64,000 nt of DNA from Alphaproteobacteria bacterium. Its GTDB lineage: Bacteria; Pseudomonadota; Alphaproteobacteria; RF32; CAG-239. The position numbers were made by a program, and so were the translations under genes. Where the stretch lies: assembly GCA_900769705.1 (NCBI GenBank), contig CAAGHP010000003.1, positions 1-64,000 on the forward strand. Reading direction: 5' to 3'. This document shows, one piece after another, positions 26,625-35,255 of the stretch (position 1 is the first letter of the stretch; the number at the start of each line of letters is the position of its first letter). The notes beneath the pieces are model-generated. The model saw only the letters and a program-made list of their open reading frames with translations. It did not search any database and had not been told where the DNA came from.

Positions 26625-28064
26625 TTAAAAATCTGCTTTTCTCTTGTAGAATCCCTTATATATTTCTTCGTATCTATCATATATTTCCGGTTTTATGATA
26701 AAATTTTGCAGATTTTGATAGTTCTCCGGAGGCAAAGCATTTTCTTCCAAATCAGTATCGCATTTTACGCTTTTATTCATAGAAATATATTCAATTTTAT
26801 AGGTTTGCAAATATTCATTTATATCAAACTCCGGATATCTGTTATACAAAATGCTGTCGATGGCTTCCATATAGGGATAAAACCAATAATAATGATGCAG
26901 GGGCTCCCAAACATAAAATATATCTCCGCAGTTTAATACAGTTTTATTATCGGAATTTTCGATTATATGCAAAATTTTTAAAATATCTTTATTGTTACAG
27001 AAATAGAGCATAAACGCGTTAATAACAACGCTGGCGGCCAAACCTGCTTTTATAGTGTTTATTAAAACACTGTCGGTTATATCTTGACAAACCAAAGCAA
27101 AAATGATGGCAGAAAAAATAAGCAAATATACAAAATAGTGTGGCATCACTGCGGAAAAACACAGCAAATGGAATAGCTCGCCGAAAAATAATATAATTAC
27201 CATATTGGTGTTGAAGTTTGTTTTATGCTTAAATAAAAGCAATAAAGCTGAAATAACTGCTAAAACAATATATATTCCGTAAAAACCTATAACCGGATCA
27301 TTATAGAACGGCGCCGCCTTAAACAGATAGCTGTTAAATATCCAATTAAGCTGAAAATATGCCGCCAGTGAATCTGTTGCATATAAAAACATCAATACTG
27401 CGCACAACATAAACAAGGGGGCCGCCAAGGCAATTAACAATGCGCTCCAGCTGATTTGTTTTTTATACAGCAGCCAAAATAGCGGAAAGGCCAAAGGCAG
27501 AACACTGAATATTATAGTTTGCAAAAATAGAAATGAGATTGTAAAATTAACTCCGCACCATATTAAATCTTTCGTCTGTTTATTTTGGCAAAAGGCAAAA
27601 AATTGATATAATCCCAGCATATAGAAAAATCGAGCAAAAGTATCAGGCTTAAAAATTGAAAACGTGTACCAGCTTACGTAAATTATAAAAGAAAAACATA
27701 AGGCCAGACAAGCTGTCTTGATTCCGCCGAAAAAACGTTTTACCCAAATAAAAAAGATAATCAAACTACCGGTTGAAAGCAATGCCGCGGCAAAACGCGC
27801 CGAGTACAAAGCCCAATCAATTTGCTGCGGTAAAATTTTCATCATCGGCGCCCACAAAAACCACAGCAAAGGATGATGATGCTCAAAAAAATCCCGATAT
27901 GGCAAATAGCCGGAACTAATAAACCAGCTTGCACGCAAATGCTCAATCTCATCAACAATTATAGTGTTTCCGTAAAAATAGCACAGCACAACACCTACTA
28001 TGTTCAAAAAACACATTATTCCGATAAATGGATAAAAAAACTTTCGCTGATAGATGTTTTCCAA
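26625..28064 (-). CDS. GT-C membrane glycosyltransferase (ArnT/PMT-like)
   Basis: About 479 residues with some ten to twelve hydrophobic helices. The first periplasmic loop carries the acidic pair of GT-C enzymes (VDEIEHLRASWFISSGYLPYRDFFEHHHPLLWF), as in ArnT/family-39 transferases that move a sugar from a polyprenyl-phosphate donor to lipid A or protein. A periplasmic C-terminal domain of about 110 residues follows. There is no ATG near the start. TTG at 28062-28064 has GGAG 6 nt before it; TTG at 28074 is an alternative. It sits 36 bp after tolA, where tolB would be expected. Confidence 0.72.
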   Translation of the reverse strand: MENIYQRKFFYPFIGIMCFLNIVGVVLCYFYGNTIIVDEIEHLRASWFISSGYLPYRDFFEHHHPLLWFLWAPMMKILPQQIDWALYSARFAAALLSTGSLIIFFIWVKRFFGGIKTACLALCFSFIIYVSWYTFSIFKPDTFARFFYMLGLYQFFAFCQNKQTKDLIWCGVNFTISFLFLQTIIFSVLPLAFPLFWLLYKKQISWSALLIALAAPLFMLCAVLMFLYATDSLAAYFQLNWIFNSYLFKAAPFYNDPVIGFYGIYIVLAVISALLLLFKHKTNFNTNMVIILFFGELFHLLCFSAVMPHYFVYLLIFSAIIFALVCQDITDSVLINTIKAGLAASVVINAFMLYFCNNKDILKILHIIENSDNKTVLNCGDIFYVWEPLHHYYWFYPYMEAIDSILYNRYPEFDINEYLQTYKIEYISMNKSVKCDTDLEENALPPENYQNLQNFIIKPEIYDRYEEIYKGFYKRKADF

Positions 28065-28100
28065 ATCAAGCTCCAAATATGATAATTAAAGACAAAGTCC

Positions 28101-29114
28101 TTAGTTTACACCTTTATCCAGCGGATCAAAGTTCAGGCGCAAAGTACTCCAGTTGCCATAGTTGCCTGAATATTTGCCGGCAAACACATCTTTAAACACT
28201 TGCTGTGTAGCAATAATGGCACGCTGTGCGCTTTCGGCAACCGAACGGTAGCTTGGATCAGAGTTAAAACGCCCCATATCCAAAAATTCAATCTTTTTAA
28301 TGCTGCCGTCGCGGTTAAGATAAACTCTGATTTCAACACGCATATTTTCAAGGCCGATAGCCCCTGGGTCTAAATTCCAATTTTGGCGCAGTAGGCTGGC
28401 GATAGCATCTGTTTCAGTAATAGTCAAATCGCTCAGATATGAACCGTTGCTGTTGCCGCCTTCAATTCCCATATTATTGACTTGTGTGCCTTCTTTTATC
28501 ATAGCGCTTTGGTTTGTTTCTCCGATATCAAGATTTTTATCATTGTCAATCTCCTGCATCAAACTCTTCAGGGCATTACTCTGCAAAGCGGCTTTTTCTT
28601 CCGGCTTGGATTTTTTAGTGTCTTTTGGTTTATTTTCCGGCTTTGGTTTCGGCTTTGGTTCCGGCTTTGGTTTAGGCTTCGGCTTAGAATCCGGTATCGG
28701 AGGCTGTTTAGGTGTTGGTTTCGGCTCAGGTTTCCTTTCCGGTTTCTTCTCTGGCTTAGGCGCTTCCAGATAGTCTTGTTTTACTTCTGTCGGCTTTTCA
28801 TCTGGAGCAACATCAGGCTGTTTTTCCGGAACAGCTTTTTCTTCGGGTTTAGCTGGTTCTGGCTCTGGCTCCGGAGCAACATCTTTAGTATATTGAGCTT
28901 CTTTGTGTTCTGTTACGGTTGCTTTTCGATCCTCTGGTCCAAACTCCGCCTTAGACGGCAAGTTAGTCATTTCATCAATGCGTACCTGCGACAAATCGAC
29001 AATAATCGGTGCGCTGCCCAATGTCATATCATGATGCCAGTTCGGCAAATCAATCATGAAGAGCAAAAACACCGCTATATGCAGAACTATCGATTGTTTT
29101 AAGTACTTATTCAT
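28101..29114 (-). CDS. tolA: TolA, envelope-spanning Tol protein
   Basis: 337 residues. One N-terminal membrane helix (LKQSIVLHIAVFLLFMIDL), then a Pro/Lys/Glu-rich spacer (about residues 80-180, with PKPKPKPEPKPKPKPE) in place of the long Ala-rich helix of the E. coli protein. The C-terminal TolA/TonB-like domain starts at LLRQNWNLDPGA and contains VEIRVYLNRDGSIKKIEFLD. TolA links the TolQR motor to TolB/Pal to draw in the outer membrane at division. Last of tolQ-tolR-tolA. tolB and pal are not next to it. Confidence 0.88.
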   Translation of the reverse strand: MNKYLKQSIVLHIAVFLLFMIDLPNWHHDMTLGSAPIIVDLSQVRIDEMTNLPSKAEFGPEDRKATVTEHKEAQYTKDVAPEPEPEPAKPEEKAVPEKQPDVAPDEKPTEVKQDYLEAPKPEKKPERKPEPKPTPKQPPIPDSKPKPKPKPEPKPKPKPENKPKDTKKSKPEEKAALQSNALKSLMQEIDNDKNLDIGETNQSAMIKEGTQVNNMGIEGGNSNGSYLSDLTITETDAIASLLRQNWNLDPGAIGLENMRVEIRVYLNRDGSIKKIEFLDMGRFNSDPSYRSVAESAQRAIIATQQVFKDVFAGKYSGNYGNWSTLRLNFDPLDKGVN

Positions 29115-29120
29115 CAGTTG

Positions 29121-29588
29121 CTATTTCTTTATTTTAGTCTTATTTTTAGTGCTGTTTTTACCGGCATAAGGCTTAGCTTCGGTTTTTAAGCCAACCTTAT
29201 CATATCCGGCTTCTTTCAGCATAGCCATTAAGCCAATGACACGTCCGTATGCGGTTGTTGTGTCGCCGGAAATGGTTACGGATAAAGCGTCGTTAGCGCC
29301 TTTTATGCCTTTCAGGCGTTCCAAAATATCCTCATCATTTACAACGGATTCGCCGATATAGTAATAACCCTCTTTATCAACGCTGATATTCACTGAAGTT
29401 TCGTTGCCTTCAAGGCTTTTGCCACCGACTTTCGGTAAGTCAAGCGGAATACCGGAGGTCATCAGCGGGGCAGCAACCATAAACACCACCAGCAAAACCA
29501 TCATAACATCCATAAGATTTGTAATATTGACATCGGCTTTGCGGCGTGATTGGCGGCGCGTGTATGAAGAATTTTGCATAAAGGCCAT
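29121..29588 (-). CDS. tolR: TolR, ExbD-family
   Basis: 155 residues. A short cytoplasmic start (RRQSRRKADVNITNLMDVMMVLLVVFMVAAPLM) leads into the single membrane helix, whose Asp (NLMDV) is the proton-carrying residue of ExbD/TolR proteins. The periplasmic part is SGIPLDLPKVGG to about residue 130, then a Lys-rich tail. It forms the force-generating inner-membrane complex with TolQ. It starts 2 bp after tolQ. Confidence 0.94.
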   Translation of the reverse strand: MAFMQNSSYTRRQSRRKADVNITNLMDVMMVLLVVFMVAAPLMTSGIPLDLPKVGGKSLEGNETSVNISVDKEGYYYIGESVVNDEDILERLKGIKGANDALSVTISGDTTTAYGRVIGLMAMLKEAGYDKVGLKTEAKPYAGKNSTKNKTKIKK

Positions 29589-29590
29589 GA

Positions 29591-30340
29591 TTATTCTCCC
29601 GCCATATCGGCTTTCAAAGTAGTTTCATCAATTTCACGAGAAAGAATGGTGGTAAATTCAGCCATAAAGTTTTCGAGCTTTTTAGCATAGCGGTCAATCG
29701 CCGTGGTAATGGCATTGTAGGCAACCACTGCCGGAATAGCGGCAATCAAGCCAAACGCGGTCGTAAACAAGGCTTCGGCAATACCTGGAGCCATGGCTGA
29801 CAAAGAGTTGCTTTGAGTGGCGGCAATAGCATTAAAGCTGTTAATAATACCCCAAACCGTACCAAACAAGCCAATCAGCGGAGCAACCGAACCGGTAGTG
29901 GCCAAAAAACCTAAGTGCGTATCCAAACTATCCAGTTCTTTATCCATAGAAACCATCATGGCTTTTTCAATACGCTGCTGCAATGATACGCCGCGGATGC
30001 TGCGGTCGGTTTTGCCTTTCATCAAAGTATTGCGTTTCCATTCACGCATGGCGGCAACAAACATCGACGACATCGGATCACGCGGACGGTTGCCGATAGC
30101 CTCGAAAAGTCTGTCCAGTGAGCCGCCTGACCAAAAAGCTTCTTCAAATTTTTTAGACAGGCTGCGAACCTGACGCAAAGTTGCGAATTTTTCCATGATA
30201 ATCGCCCAAGACCAAACTGAAACGGCAATCAAGCCAATCATAACCACTTTGGTAATTGTATCAGACGACCAAACCATATCCCATAAAGACATCTGTTCTG
30301 TTGCGGTTTGTGCAACATCTGAAAGAGTTTGTGTTTCCAT
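29591..30340 (-). CDS. tolQ: TolQ, MotA/ExbB-family channel protein
   Basis: 249 residues from the ATG at 30340 (METQTL), which has AAGG 9 nt upstream; the frame stays open to a TTG at 30364 without a ribosome site. Three membrane helices are visible: VVMIGLIAVSVWSWAIIM, the segment FLATTGSVAPLIGLFGTVWGI, and FTTAFGLIAAIPAVVAYN. The last two with their conserved small and Thr residues are typical of MotA/TolQ/ExbB. First gene of tolQRA. In related genomes ruvCAB-ybgC usually precedes it; here those genes are 22 kb away. Confidence 0.94.
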   Translation of the reverse strand: METQTLSDVAQTATEQMSLWDMVWSSDTITKVVMIGLIAVSVWSWAIIMEKFATLRQVRSLSKKFEEAFWSGGSLDRLFEAIGNRPRDPMSSMFVAAMREWKRNTLMKGKTDRSIRGVSLQQRIEKAMMVSMDKELDSLDTHLGFLATTGSVAPLIGLFGTVWGIINSFNAIAATQSNSLSAMAPGIAEALFTTAFGLIAAIPAVVAYNAITTAIDRYAKKLENFMAEFTTILSREIDETTLKADMAGE

Positions 30341-30443
30341 TTGTATAACCTTATTAAATTGCAATTTTCTTTTATTTTGCTGTAAATTATCACGAATTAT
30401 TAAATATTCAATTAAATTTTAACCAAAAATCCATTTTTTGTAT

Positions 30444-30497
30444 AAAAAAATATCACGGTAATTTTCCAAACTTACATTTGAAAAACTAACCGTGATA
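30444..30497 (-). terminator. Terminator of the small membrane-protein gene
   Basis: On the minus strand TATCACGGT/ACCGTGATA (30489-30497 with 30451-30459) and an inner TTTTTCAAA/TTTGGAAAA pairing form a long stem followed by TTTTTTTA. Confidence 0.8.
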
Positions 30498-30514
30498 CTT
30501 TTCGTTGTTATTAA

Positions 30515-30760
30515 CTAGAACAAAGTGCGAATCTTCATATATACCAGAGAACCGGCAATAAAATAGAAGATACCGCCGATAACTGTCCATAAACTCCAAT
30601 GCACGCTCAATACCTCACTGACTGTTGCAAATAAAGAACCCAACCAGTAGAAAAAGATAACACCCAAAGCAAGCCAGACATTATCCATAAAACCTGAAAA
30701 GTCATGATTCTTAATAAAGCCAATGATTAAGATAATAACAAATGCGATTAAAAGTCCCAT
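30515..30760 (-). CDS. Small three-helix membrane protein, unknown
   Basis: 81 residues, almost entirely hydrophobic: LLIAFVIILIIGFI, VWLALGVIFFYWLGSLF and LWTVIGGIFYFIAGSLVYM. No recognised family and no catalytic motif. It has a dedicated terminator but no clear ribosome site. Length, composition and the terminator support a real gene. Confidence 0.6.
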   Translation of the reverse strand: MGLLIAFVIILIIGFIKNHDFSGFMDNVWLALGVIFFYWLGSLFATVSEVLSVHWSLWTVIGGIFYFIAGSLVYMKIRTLF

Positions 30761-30932
30761 AATCTAAAATTTTAAGAGTTCGACATTAAATTAATTTTAA
30801 ATAAGTTAAAGTAATACAGCATTCTCCCAAAAAAGAAAAAACGAAACTTTTACAAAAATGATAAACAAAATTTCAACTATAATACTTAACTAATACAATT
30901 TTAGTATAGACTATTTTTATATTTTGGGCAAT

Positions 30933-30960
30933 AAAAAAAGAGCCTAAGCTCTTTTTTTAT
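30933..30960 (-). terminator. Terminator of the two secreted-protein genes
   Basis: A perfect 11-bp stem (30933-30943 with 30948-30958) with A- and T-runs. It overlaps the stop codon of the upstream minus-strand gene and could work in both directions. Confidence 0.85.
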
Positions 30961-31586
30961 TTTTTGCTTTGATACCATTTGACTGCATCGGCGCATTGTT
31001 CTTGGCTCATTCCTTTCACTCGGCAGCGATTGACTTCAATAGTCGGTGTTTTATCCAAATTAAAACAACCATTGCCTAGCAGAACAATATCTTTATAAGT
31101 GCGGACTCCTGGATTTAATCTGTTCATCTGCACAGAGGCGTCAATATCCGGCCAATGTAGTTTAAAACTGAAATTGGTAACGCGTTCCGTCAAATCATTT
31201 AATACATATACACGCAGAGAGCAGCGAACCCAATTATCAAAGCTTTGGTTAATTTGATAGTTTTCATACGAAATCAAAATTGTGCGGGCGTTGTCATCAA
31301 CAACCAGCTCGTCGCCAACCATTTTCAAGGTAAAAACCTTGCGTTCGCTGTTATCATACTTTACAGAATCATCGTCGCTGTCAAATTTTTTTACGACATA
31401 ATTAGGCGCGCCGTTTTCATCCAGAATCGGCTGCTTTTTAGCGGCAGCCTGATTTGAACTTGCTGCTGCAGTATTTTGCGCCGTTGCTTTTTGGTTTGCA
31501 CTGCCCTGATTTGGAGCAAACATCTGGGCTTCAGCCATATTTGACACCGTCAGCATCATAAACAGCATACATATTTTTTTCAGCAT
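30957..31586 (-). CDS. Secreted periplasmic protein, unknown (paralogue 2)
   Basis: 209 residues from the ATG at 31586, which has GGGAGG 7 nt upstream. The signal peptide ends near AEA/QMF. A low-complexity Ala/Gln/Ser segment (residues 25-55) precedes a single domain. The domain pattern RCSLRVYVLND..VTNFSFKLHWPDIDASVQM..P..LLGNGCF..VNRC matches the next gene upstream in order and spacing, so the two are distant paralogues. The C-terminus ends MSQEQCADAVKW. Four or five Cys suggest disulfides. Function unknown. Confidence 0.75.
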   Translation of the reverse strand: MLKKICMLFMMLTVSNMAEAQMFAPNQGSANQKATAQNTAAASSNQAAAKKQPILDENGAPNYVVKKFDSDDDSVKYDNSERKVFTLKMVGDELVVDDNARTILISYENYQINQSFDNWVRCSLRVYVLNDLTERVTNFSFKLHWPDIDASVQMNRLNPGVRTYKDIVLLGNGCFNLDKTPTIEVNRCRVKGMSQEQCADAVKWYQSKK

Positions 31587-31609
31587 AACCAAGCCTCCCG
31601 AATGTATAA

Positions 31610-32311
31610 TTATTTAATTTCAGCCAAAGTAGAGCCTATTTTTTGCAAATCTTTCATTGTGTCGTCATAATCTTTTTTGATTTTTGCCACTTCGCCTTTT
31701 TTCTCGTCTTCAGCTTGTTTAGCAATCACGCTTTCAGGAACATCCTTAAATTCCGAGTAATATTCCGGATTCTTAGAATCGATATAGTCGAAGTTATTTT
31801 TGCAGCCGTCGCCTTTGCTGACAATTTTACTATCTTTCATTTCCACCTTATCATCCTCATTCAGGCAGGAATCTACAGTATATTTCAAATTATCAAACAG
31901 CAAAAAGCATTTGTCGGTGTCAACGCTGGCTTCAAAACTTTTTTGAGTATGCGGAGCAATATCGGACATAGTGATAGATGCATTTACCAAAGTTCTGGCC
32001 GCATCGCCGGAATTTACTTTGATTTCCTGTCCGGCAATGCTGTATTTTGCCGAAATATTATCTTCCCACTCAAAGTTCAATTTGGCTTCTTTAACGGCTT
32101 TGCTCATACGGTTAAATGCCGTAACCATAAAGTTACACTTGTTGATTAAGCCGTCCTTATCGGCAATCGGTTTAATATTTTCAATACGGAACAGAATAGC
32201 GCCGGCGGTGGAAGATTCTTCTTTTTTATCTTCGGCCATTGCCGGATTCAACAAAGAAAATACTGTTAAAGCGCTCAAGCCGGATAACAAAATTTTATTA
32301 AACATACTCAT
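31610..32311 (-). CDS. Secreted periplasmic protein, unknown (paralogue 1)
   Basis: 233 residues. The signal peptide ends at AMA/EDK. The domain contains KCNFMVTAFNRMSKAVKEAKLNFEWEDN, then NASITMSDIAPHTQKSFEASVDTDKCFLL and a VDSC close. This is the same C-x-VxxxN...W.D...M...P...CF...C order as the downstream gene. A charged helical tail (about residues 185-233) may form a coiled coil. The spacing of 23 bp and a shared terminator make a two-gene operon. Function unknown. Confidence 0.75.
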   Translation of the reverse strand: MSMFNKILLSGLSALTVFSLLNPAMAEDKKEESSTAGAILFRIENIKPIADKDGLINKCNFMVTAFNRMSKAVKEAKLNFEWEDNISAKYSIAGQEIKVNSGDAARTLVNASITMSDIAPHTQKSFEASVDTDKCFLLFDNLKYTVDSCLNEDDKVEMKDSKIVSKGDGCKNNFDYIDSKNPEYYSEFKDVPESVIAKQAEDEKKGEVAKIKKDYDDTMKDLQKIGSTLAEIK

Positions 32312-32389
32312 TTTTTTACTCCAAAGTATTTAAATATAGAGCAAGTATATTGCCTTATTCTTTAATTTTTCTTAATTTTTCGGAAAATT

Positions 32390-33181
32390 TCAGCATTCGC
32401 TCAGCTTTCTTTGCAAACGCAGCAAATCGCTCCACGCTTTAGATTTTTGCTGCGGCGTGCGCAGCAAATATGCCGGATGGAAACTTGATAATGTCGGTAT
32501 AACAATGCCGTTAGACAAAGTATAGTCTATTATGTGTCCGCGCAAATGCGAGATACTTTCAGCATTGTTCAAAACGGCATTAGCAGCGCTACCGCCAAGC
32601 AAAAATATGCATTTAGGCTTTATCAGCTCAATTTGTCGCTGTAAAAATGGCAGACAAACCGCTACTTCTCCGTCGGTCGGAGTGCGGTTTCCGGGCGGAC
32701 GCCACGGCAGCACATTGGTAATGTAGCATTCTTCGCGTTTCAGCCCGATTGCGTTCAACATTTTAGTCAGCAGCTGCCCGCTGCGCCCTACAAATGGTTG
32801 TCCCTGCATATCTTCCTCTGCTCCAGGAGCTTCGCCGATTAACATTACTTCAGCAGTTGGGTTGCCGTAGCCGAATACAGTGGAATTGGCTGAAAATTTC
32901 AGCGAACAGCCTTCAAAATTTTCCATACAAGCTTTAAGTTCAGCTAAAGTTTGAGCTTTGGCACACAGTTCACGGGCATTTCTGCATGCGCCGCTGTTAT
33001 TTTGCGCAAGCAGAGTAGTCGCCGGACGCGTTGTCGAAGCAGATAACTGAGAAACCGGAGAAACTACCGGCATAGGCTTTGAAACCGCCGGCTGCTGCAA
33101 GGCGTTTAAAGGAGTATCGGCACAAATTTCATCAACGCCGCCCAATATATACCACTGCAAAATTTCTTCTGTGTTTTCCAT
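32390..33181 (-). CDS. Uracil-DNA glycosylase, family 4/5-like
   Basis: 263 residues from the ATG at 33181 (GGAG 6 nt upstream). Motif A is GEAPGAEEDMQGQPFVGRSGQLL and motif B is LSSFHPAYLLR. NVLPWRPPGNRTPT replaces the usual NVVKCRPPGNR, so one of four FeS-ligand cysteines is Trp, and the first pair is spaced C-x6-C rather than C-x2-C. The cluster may be absent. About 70 N-terminal residues are variable and Pro/Ser-rich. The enzyme removes uracil from DNA in base-excision repair. Confidence 0.88.
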   Translation of the reverse strand: MENTEEILQWYILGGVDEICADTPLNALQQPAVSKPMPVVSPVSQLSASTTRPATTLLAQNNSGACRNARELCAKAQTLAELKACMENFEGCSLKFSANSTVFGYGNPTAEVMLIGEAPGAEEDMQGQPFVGRSGQLLTKMLNAIGLKREECYITNVLPWRPPGNRTPTDGEVAVCLPFLQRQIELIKPKCIFLLGGSAANAVLNNAESISHLRGHIIDYTLSNGIVIPTLSSFHPAYLLRTPQQKSKAWSDLLRLQRKLSEC

Positions 33182-33307
33182 TTTTTCTCCGTTTTGAATA
33201 ATTATATGCAAAAATACTTTTTTTGCAATATCAGAAAGACTCTTTACACATTACTAATAATTTATATATAATATGTGTTCAGGTTTTGCATAGGATAAAA
33301 AAAGGTA

Positions 33308-35164
33308 ATGAATAATATTATGAAGAAAACTGTTTGCGCCGTTATTTTAATTTCCGCCGCCGTATTGGCTTGTTCGCGGAATGTTTTTGATTTTAGCAGC
33401 TCAGCCCCAAAACAAAAAATAGAGTTTGATAAAGACGGTTATTGGAAAACACAAAATTTTAGAGTTAAACTCTCAAATGATGGCACGATTTCTTATTACA
33501 GTTCCACTTCATTATACGGTGCTATTTTGGCTGCCAATATGGCCAATATGCGCAACGATTATCGTGAGGCTGCCGAATATTATAAAATTGCCTTAGAAAA
33601 AGCCCCTGACAACGCTTCTATAAATTATTACGTTTATCAGCTGCTGGCTGTTGACGGAAATATTGCCGAAGCTGCGGAATATGCAAAAAAAGACCTTAAT
33701 CCACAAAAGCCTAAATTGCTGCCGATTATTATCGTGTCCTCAAAATATTTCAAAGACGGACAATATGAGAAAGTGCGCAAGACTCTGGCTCCGCTGTCTG
33801 CTCAAAAAGCCTATAGAAACTCTTTTGTTTCATTGATTGAAGCTTGGTCATTTGCCGGTGAAAAACAAGAAAAAGCTGCTATTCAGAGTCTGGATAAAAT
33901 TAAAGATGCCTCCTTGATTGCCACAAAATTGGCGCACAAAGGCTTGATTTATGAATATTTGGGCAATAATGCAAAGGCTGACGAATCTTATACCAAGTTG
34001 GTCAATGATTATCCCAAAGAAATGACTTACCGCTTGCTGGATGTGATTACTAATTTTTATGCACGCACCGGACAAAAAGAAAAAGCCATGCAAATTTATA
34101 ACCGTTATACCAATGACGGCGCGCTTTCGGCTTTGACAGCCGGATTGCAGCAAAAAATCAGCGATACTAACGAAAAAACGGTCGCAATAATTGACACGCC
34201 TCAAAAAGGTTTGGCTGAAGTTTTATATAATGTCAGCACCGGCTGCCGTGCTGCCGGAGATAATAATTCGGCTCGTTTTTATTTAACGGCTTCTGCTTTT
34301 TTGAATCCGGAATATGAAATCACGGATTTGGCTTTGGCTAATCTTTATGAAGAAAGCGGCCTCTACAACGAAGCTATCCGCTATTATTCCAAAATAAATG
34401 AAGGCTCTGGCACTTATTATATTGCACAGCTCAAAACCATTGAGAACCTTAACGAACTGAAAGAATATGACAAAGCCAAGGCTCTGCTGCATCAGCTGCT
34501 TAAAATCTATCCTAATAATTCGCAGTTGTTAAACGATTTGGCCGACATTGAGCGCAAAACCGGCAATAATGACAAAGCCATAAAGTTATATCATCAGGCC
34601 ATAGAAGCACAAAAAACGCCTAACAGCAGTGATTGGCCGATTTACTATGCTTTGGGAGTCAGCTATTTTCAAAACAAGCAATTCAGCGAATCTTATGATT
34701 ATCTGTACAAGGCTTTGGAACTGAGCAACCGTAATCCTATTGTTCTGAACTATCTGGGATTTGTATATCTTGAAAAAGGAATCAATACTGATGAGGCGGT
34801 GCAGATGATTTTAGATGCCTACAGCACATACTCGTACGACGGACATATTATAGATAGTTTAGGTTGGGCATTTTTCCGACTTGGACAATATAACAAAGCC
34901 ATATCCTATTTAGAACAGGCTGCGGATATAAATCCGGCAAATGCGGTTATCTGCGACCACTTGGGCGATGCTTATTGGTTTGTCGGACGTAAAAATGAAG
35001 CTCGCTATCAATGGCAGCATGCCTTAGTTTTGAAAGAAGATGCCGATGAAATTGATAAAGATGCCATTCAGAAAAAAATAGATTCTAATAAAGCGGAAAA
35101 TACGGTTTTATTTCTGCAGAATCCTAAAGTAATTAAAGAATTAGCTGATTTAGCTGCCGACTGA
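33308..35164 (+). CDS. TPR-repeat lipoprotein
   Basis: 618 residues. The lipoprotein signal is MKKTVCAVILISAAVLAC, with Cys at position 22 from the first ATG. The rest is tetratricopeptide repeats, clearest at AAEYYKIALEKAPDNASINYYVYQLL, NEAIRYYSKI, KAIKLYHQAIEAQ and KAISYLEQAADINPANAVICDHLGDAYW. Probably a periplasmic scaffold for envelope assembly. It resembles alphaproteobacterial TPR lipoproteins of unknown partner. Two ATGs (33308, 33320) compete; AAAGG is too near the first and rather far from the second. Confidence 0.82.
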   Translation: MNNIMKKTVCAVILISAAVLACSRNVFDFSSSAPKQKIEFDKDGYWKTQNFRVKLSNDGTISYYSSTSLYGAILAANMANMRNDYREAAEYYKIALEKAPDNASINYYVYQLLAVDGNIAEAAEYAKKDLNPQKPKLLPIIIVSSKYFKDGQYEKVRKTLAPLSAQKAYRNSFVSLIEAWSFAGEKQEKAAIQSLDKIKDASLIATKLAHKGLIYEYLGNNAKADESYTKLVNDYPKEMTYRLLDVITNFYARTGQKEKAMQIYNRYTNDGALSALTAGLQQKISDTNEKTVAIIDTPQKGLAEVLYNVSTGCRAAGDNNSARFYLTASAFLNPEYEITDLALANLYEESGLYNEAIRYYSKINEGSGTYYIAQLKTIENLNELKEYDKAKALLHQLLKIYPNNSQLLNDLADIERKTGNNDKAIKLYHQAIEAQKTPNSSDWPIYYALGVSYFQNKQFSESYDYLYKALELSNRNPIVLNYLGFVYLEKGINTDEAVQMILDAYSTYSYDGHIIDSLGWAFFRLGQYNKAISYLEQAADINPANAVICDHLGDAYWFVGRKNEARYQWQHALVLKEDADEIDKDAIQKKIDSNKAENTVLFLQNPKVIKELADLAAD

Positions 35165-35187
35165 TTAAATATTGCCAAAATGTTCTG

Positions 35188-35216
35188 TTGACAAAATCGT
35201 AATTTTGTCTTAATTT
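35188..35216 (+). promoter_or_regulatory. Promoter with palindromic spacer
   Basis: TTGACA (35188-35193), 17 nt, TAATTT (35211-35216). The spacer holds a perfect inverted repeat GACAAAAT/ATTTTGTC (35190-35197 with 35202-35209), a likely repressor operator. It drives the small membrane protein at 35256. Confidence 0.65.
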
Positions 35217-35255
35217 AAGGATATAAACTTATTATTCACTTAAATTATTAGCCTT

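Noticed and set aside
28482..29102. Plus-strand ORF (206 codons) opposite tolA
   Set aside because: Phe/Arg/Trp low-complexity shadow of the Pro/Lys/Glu-rich TolA spacer.
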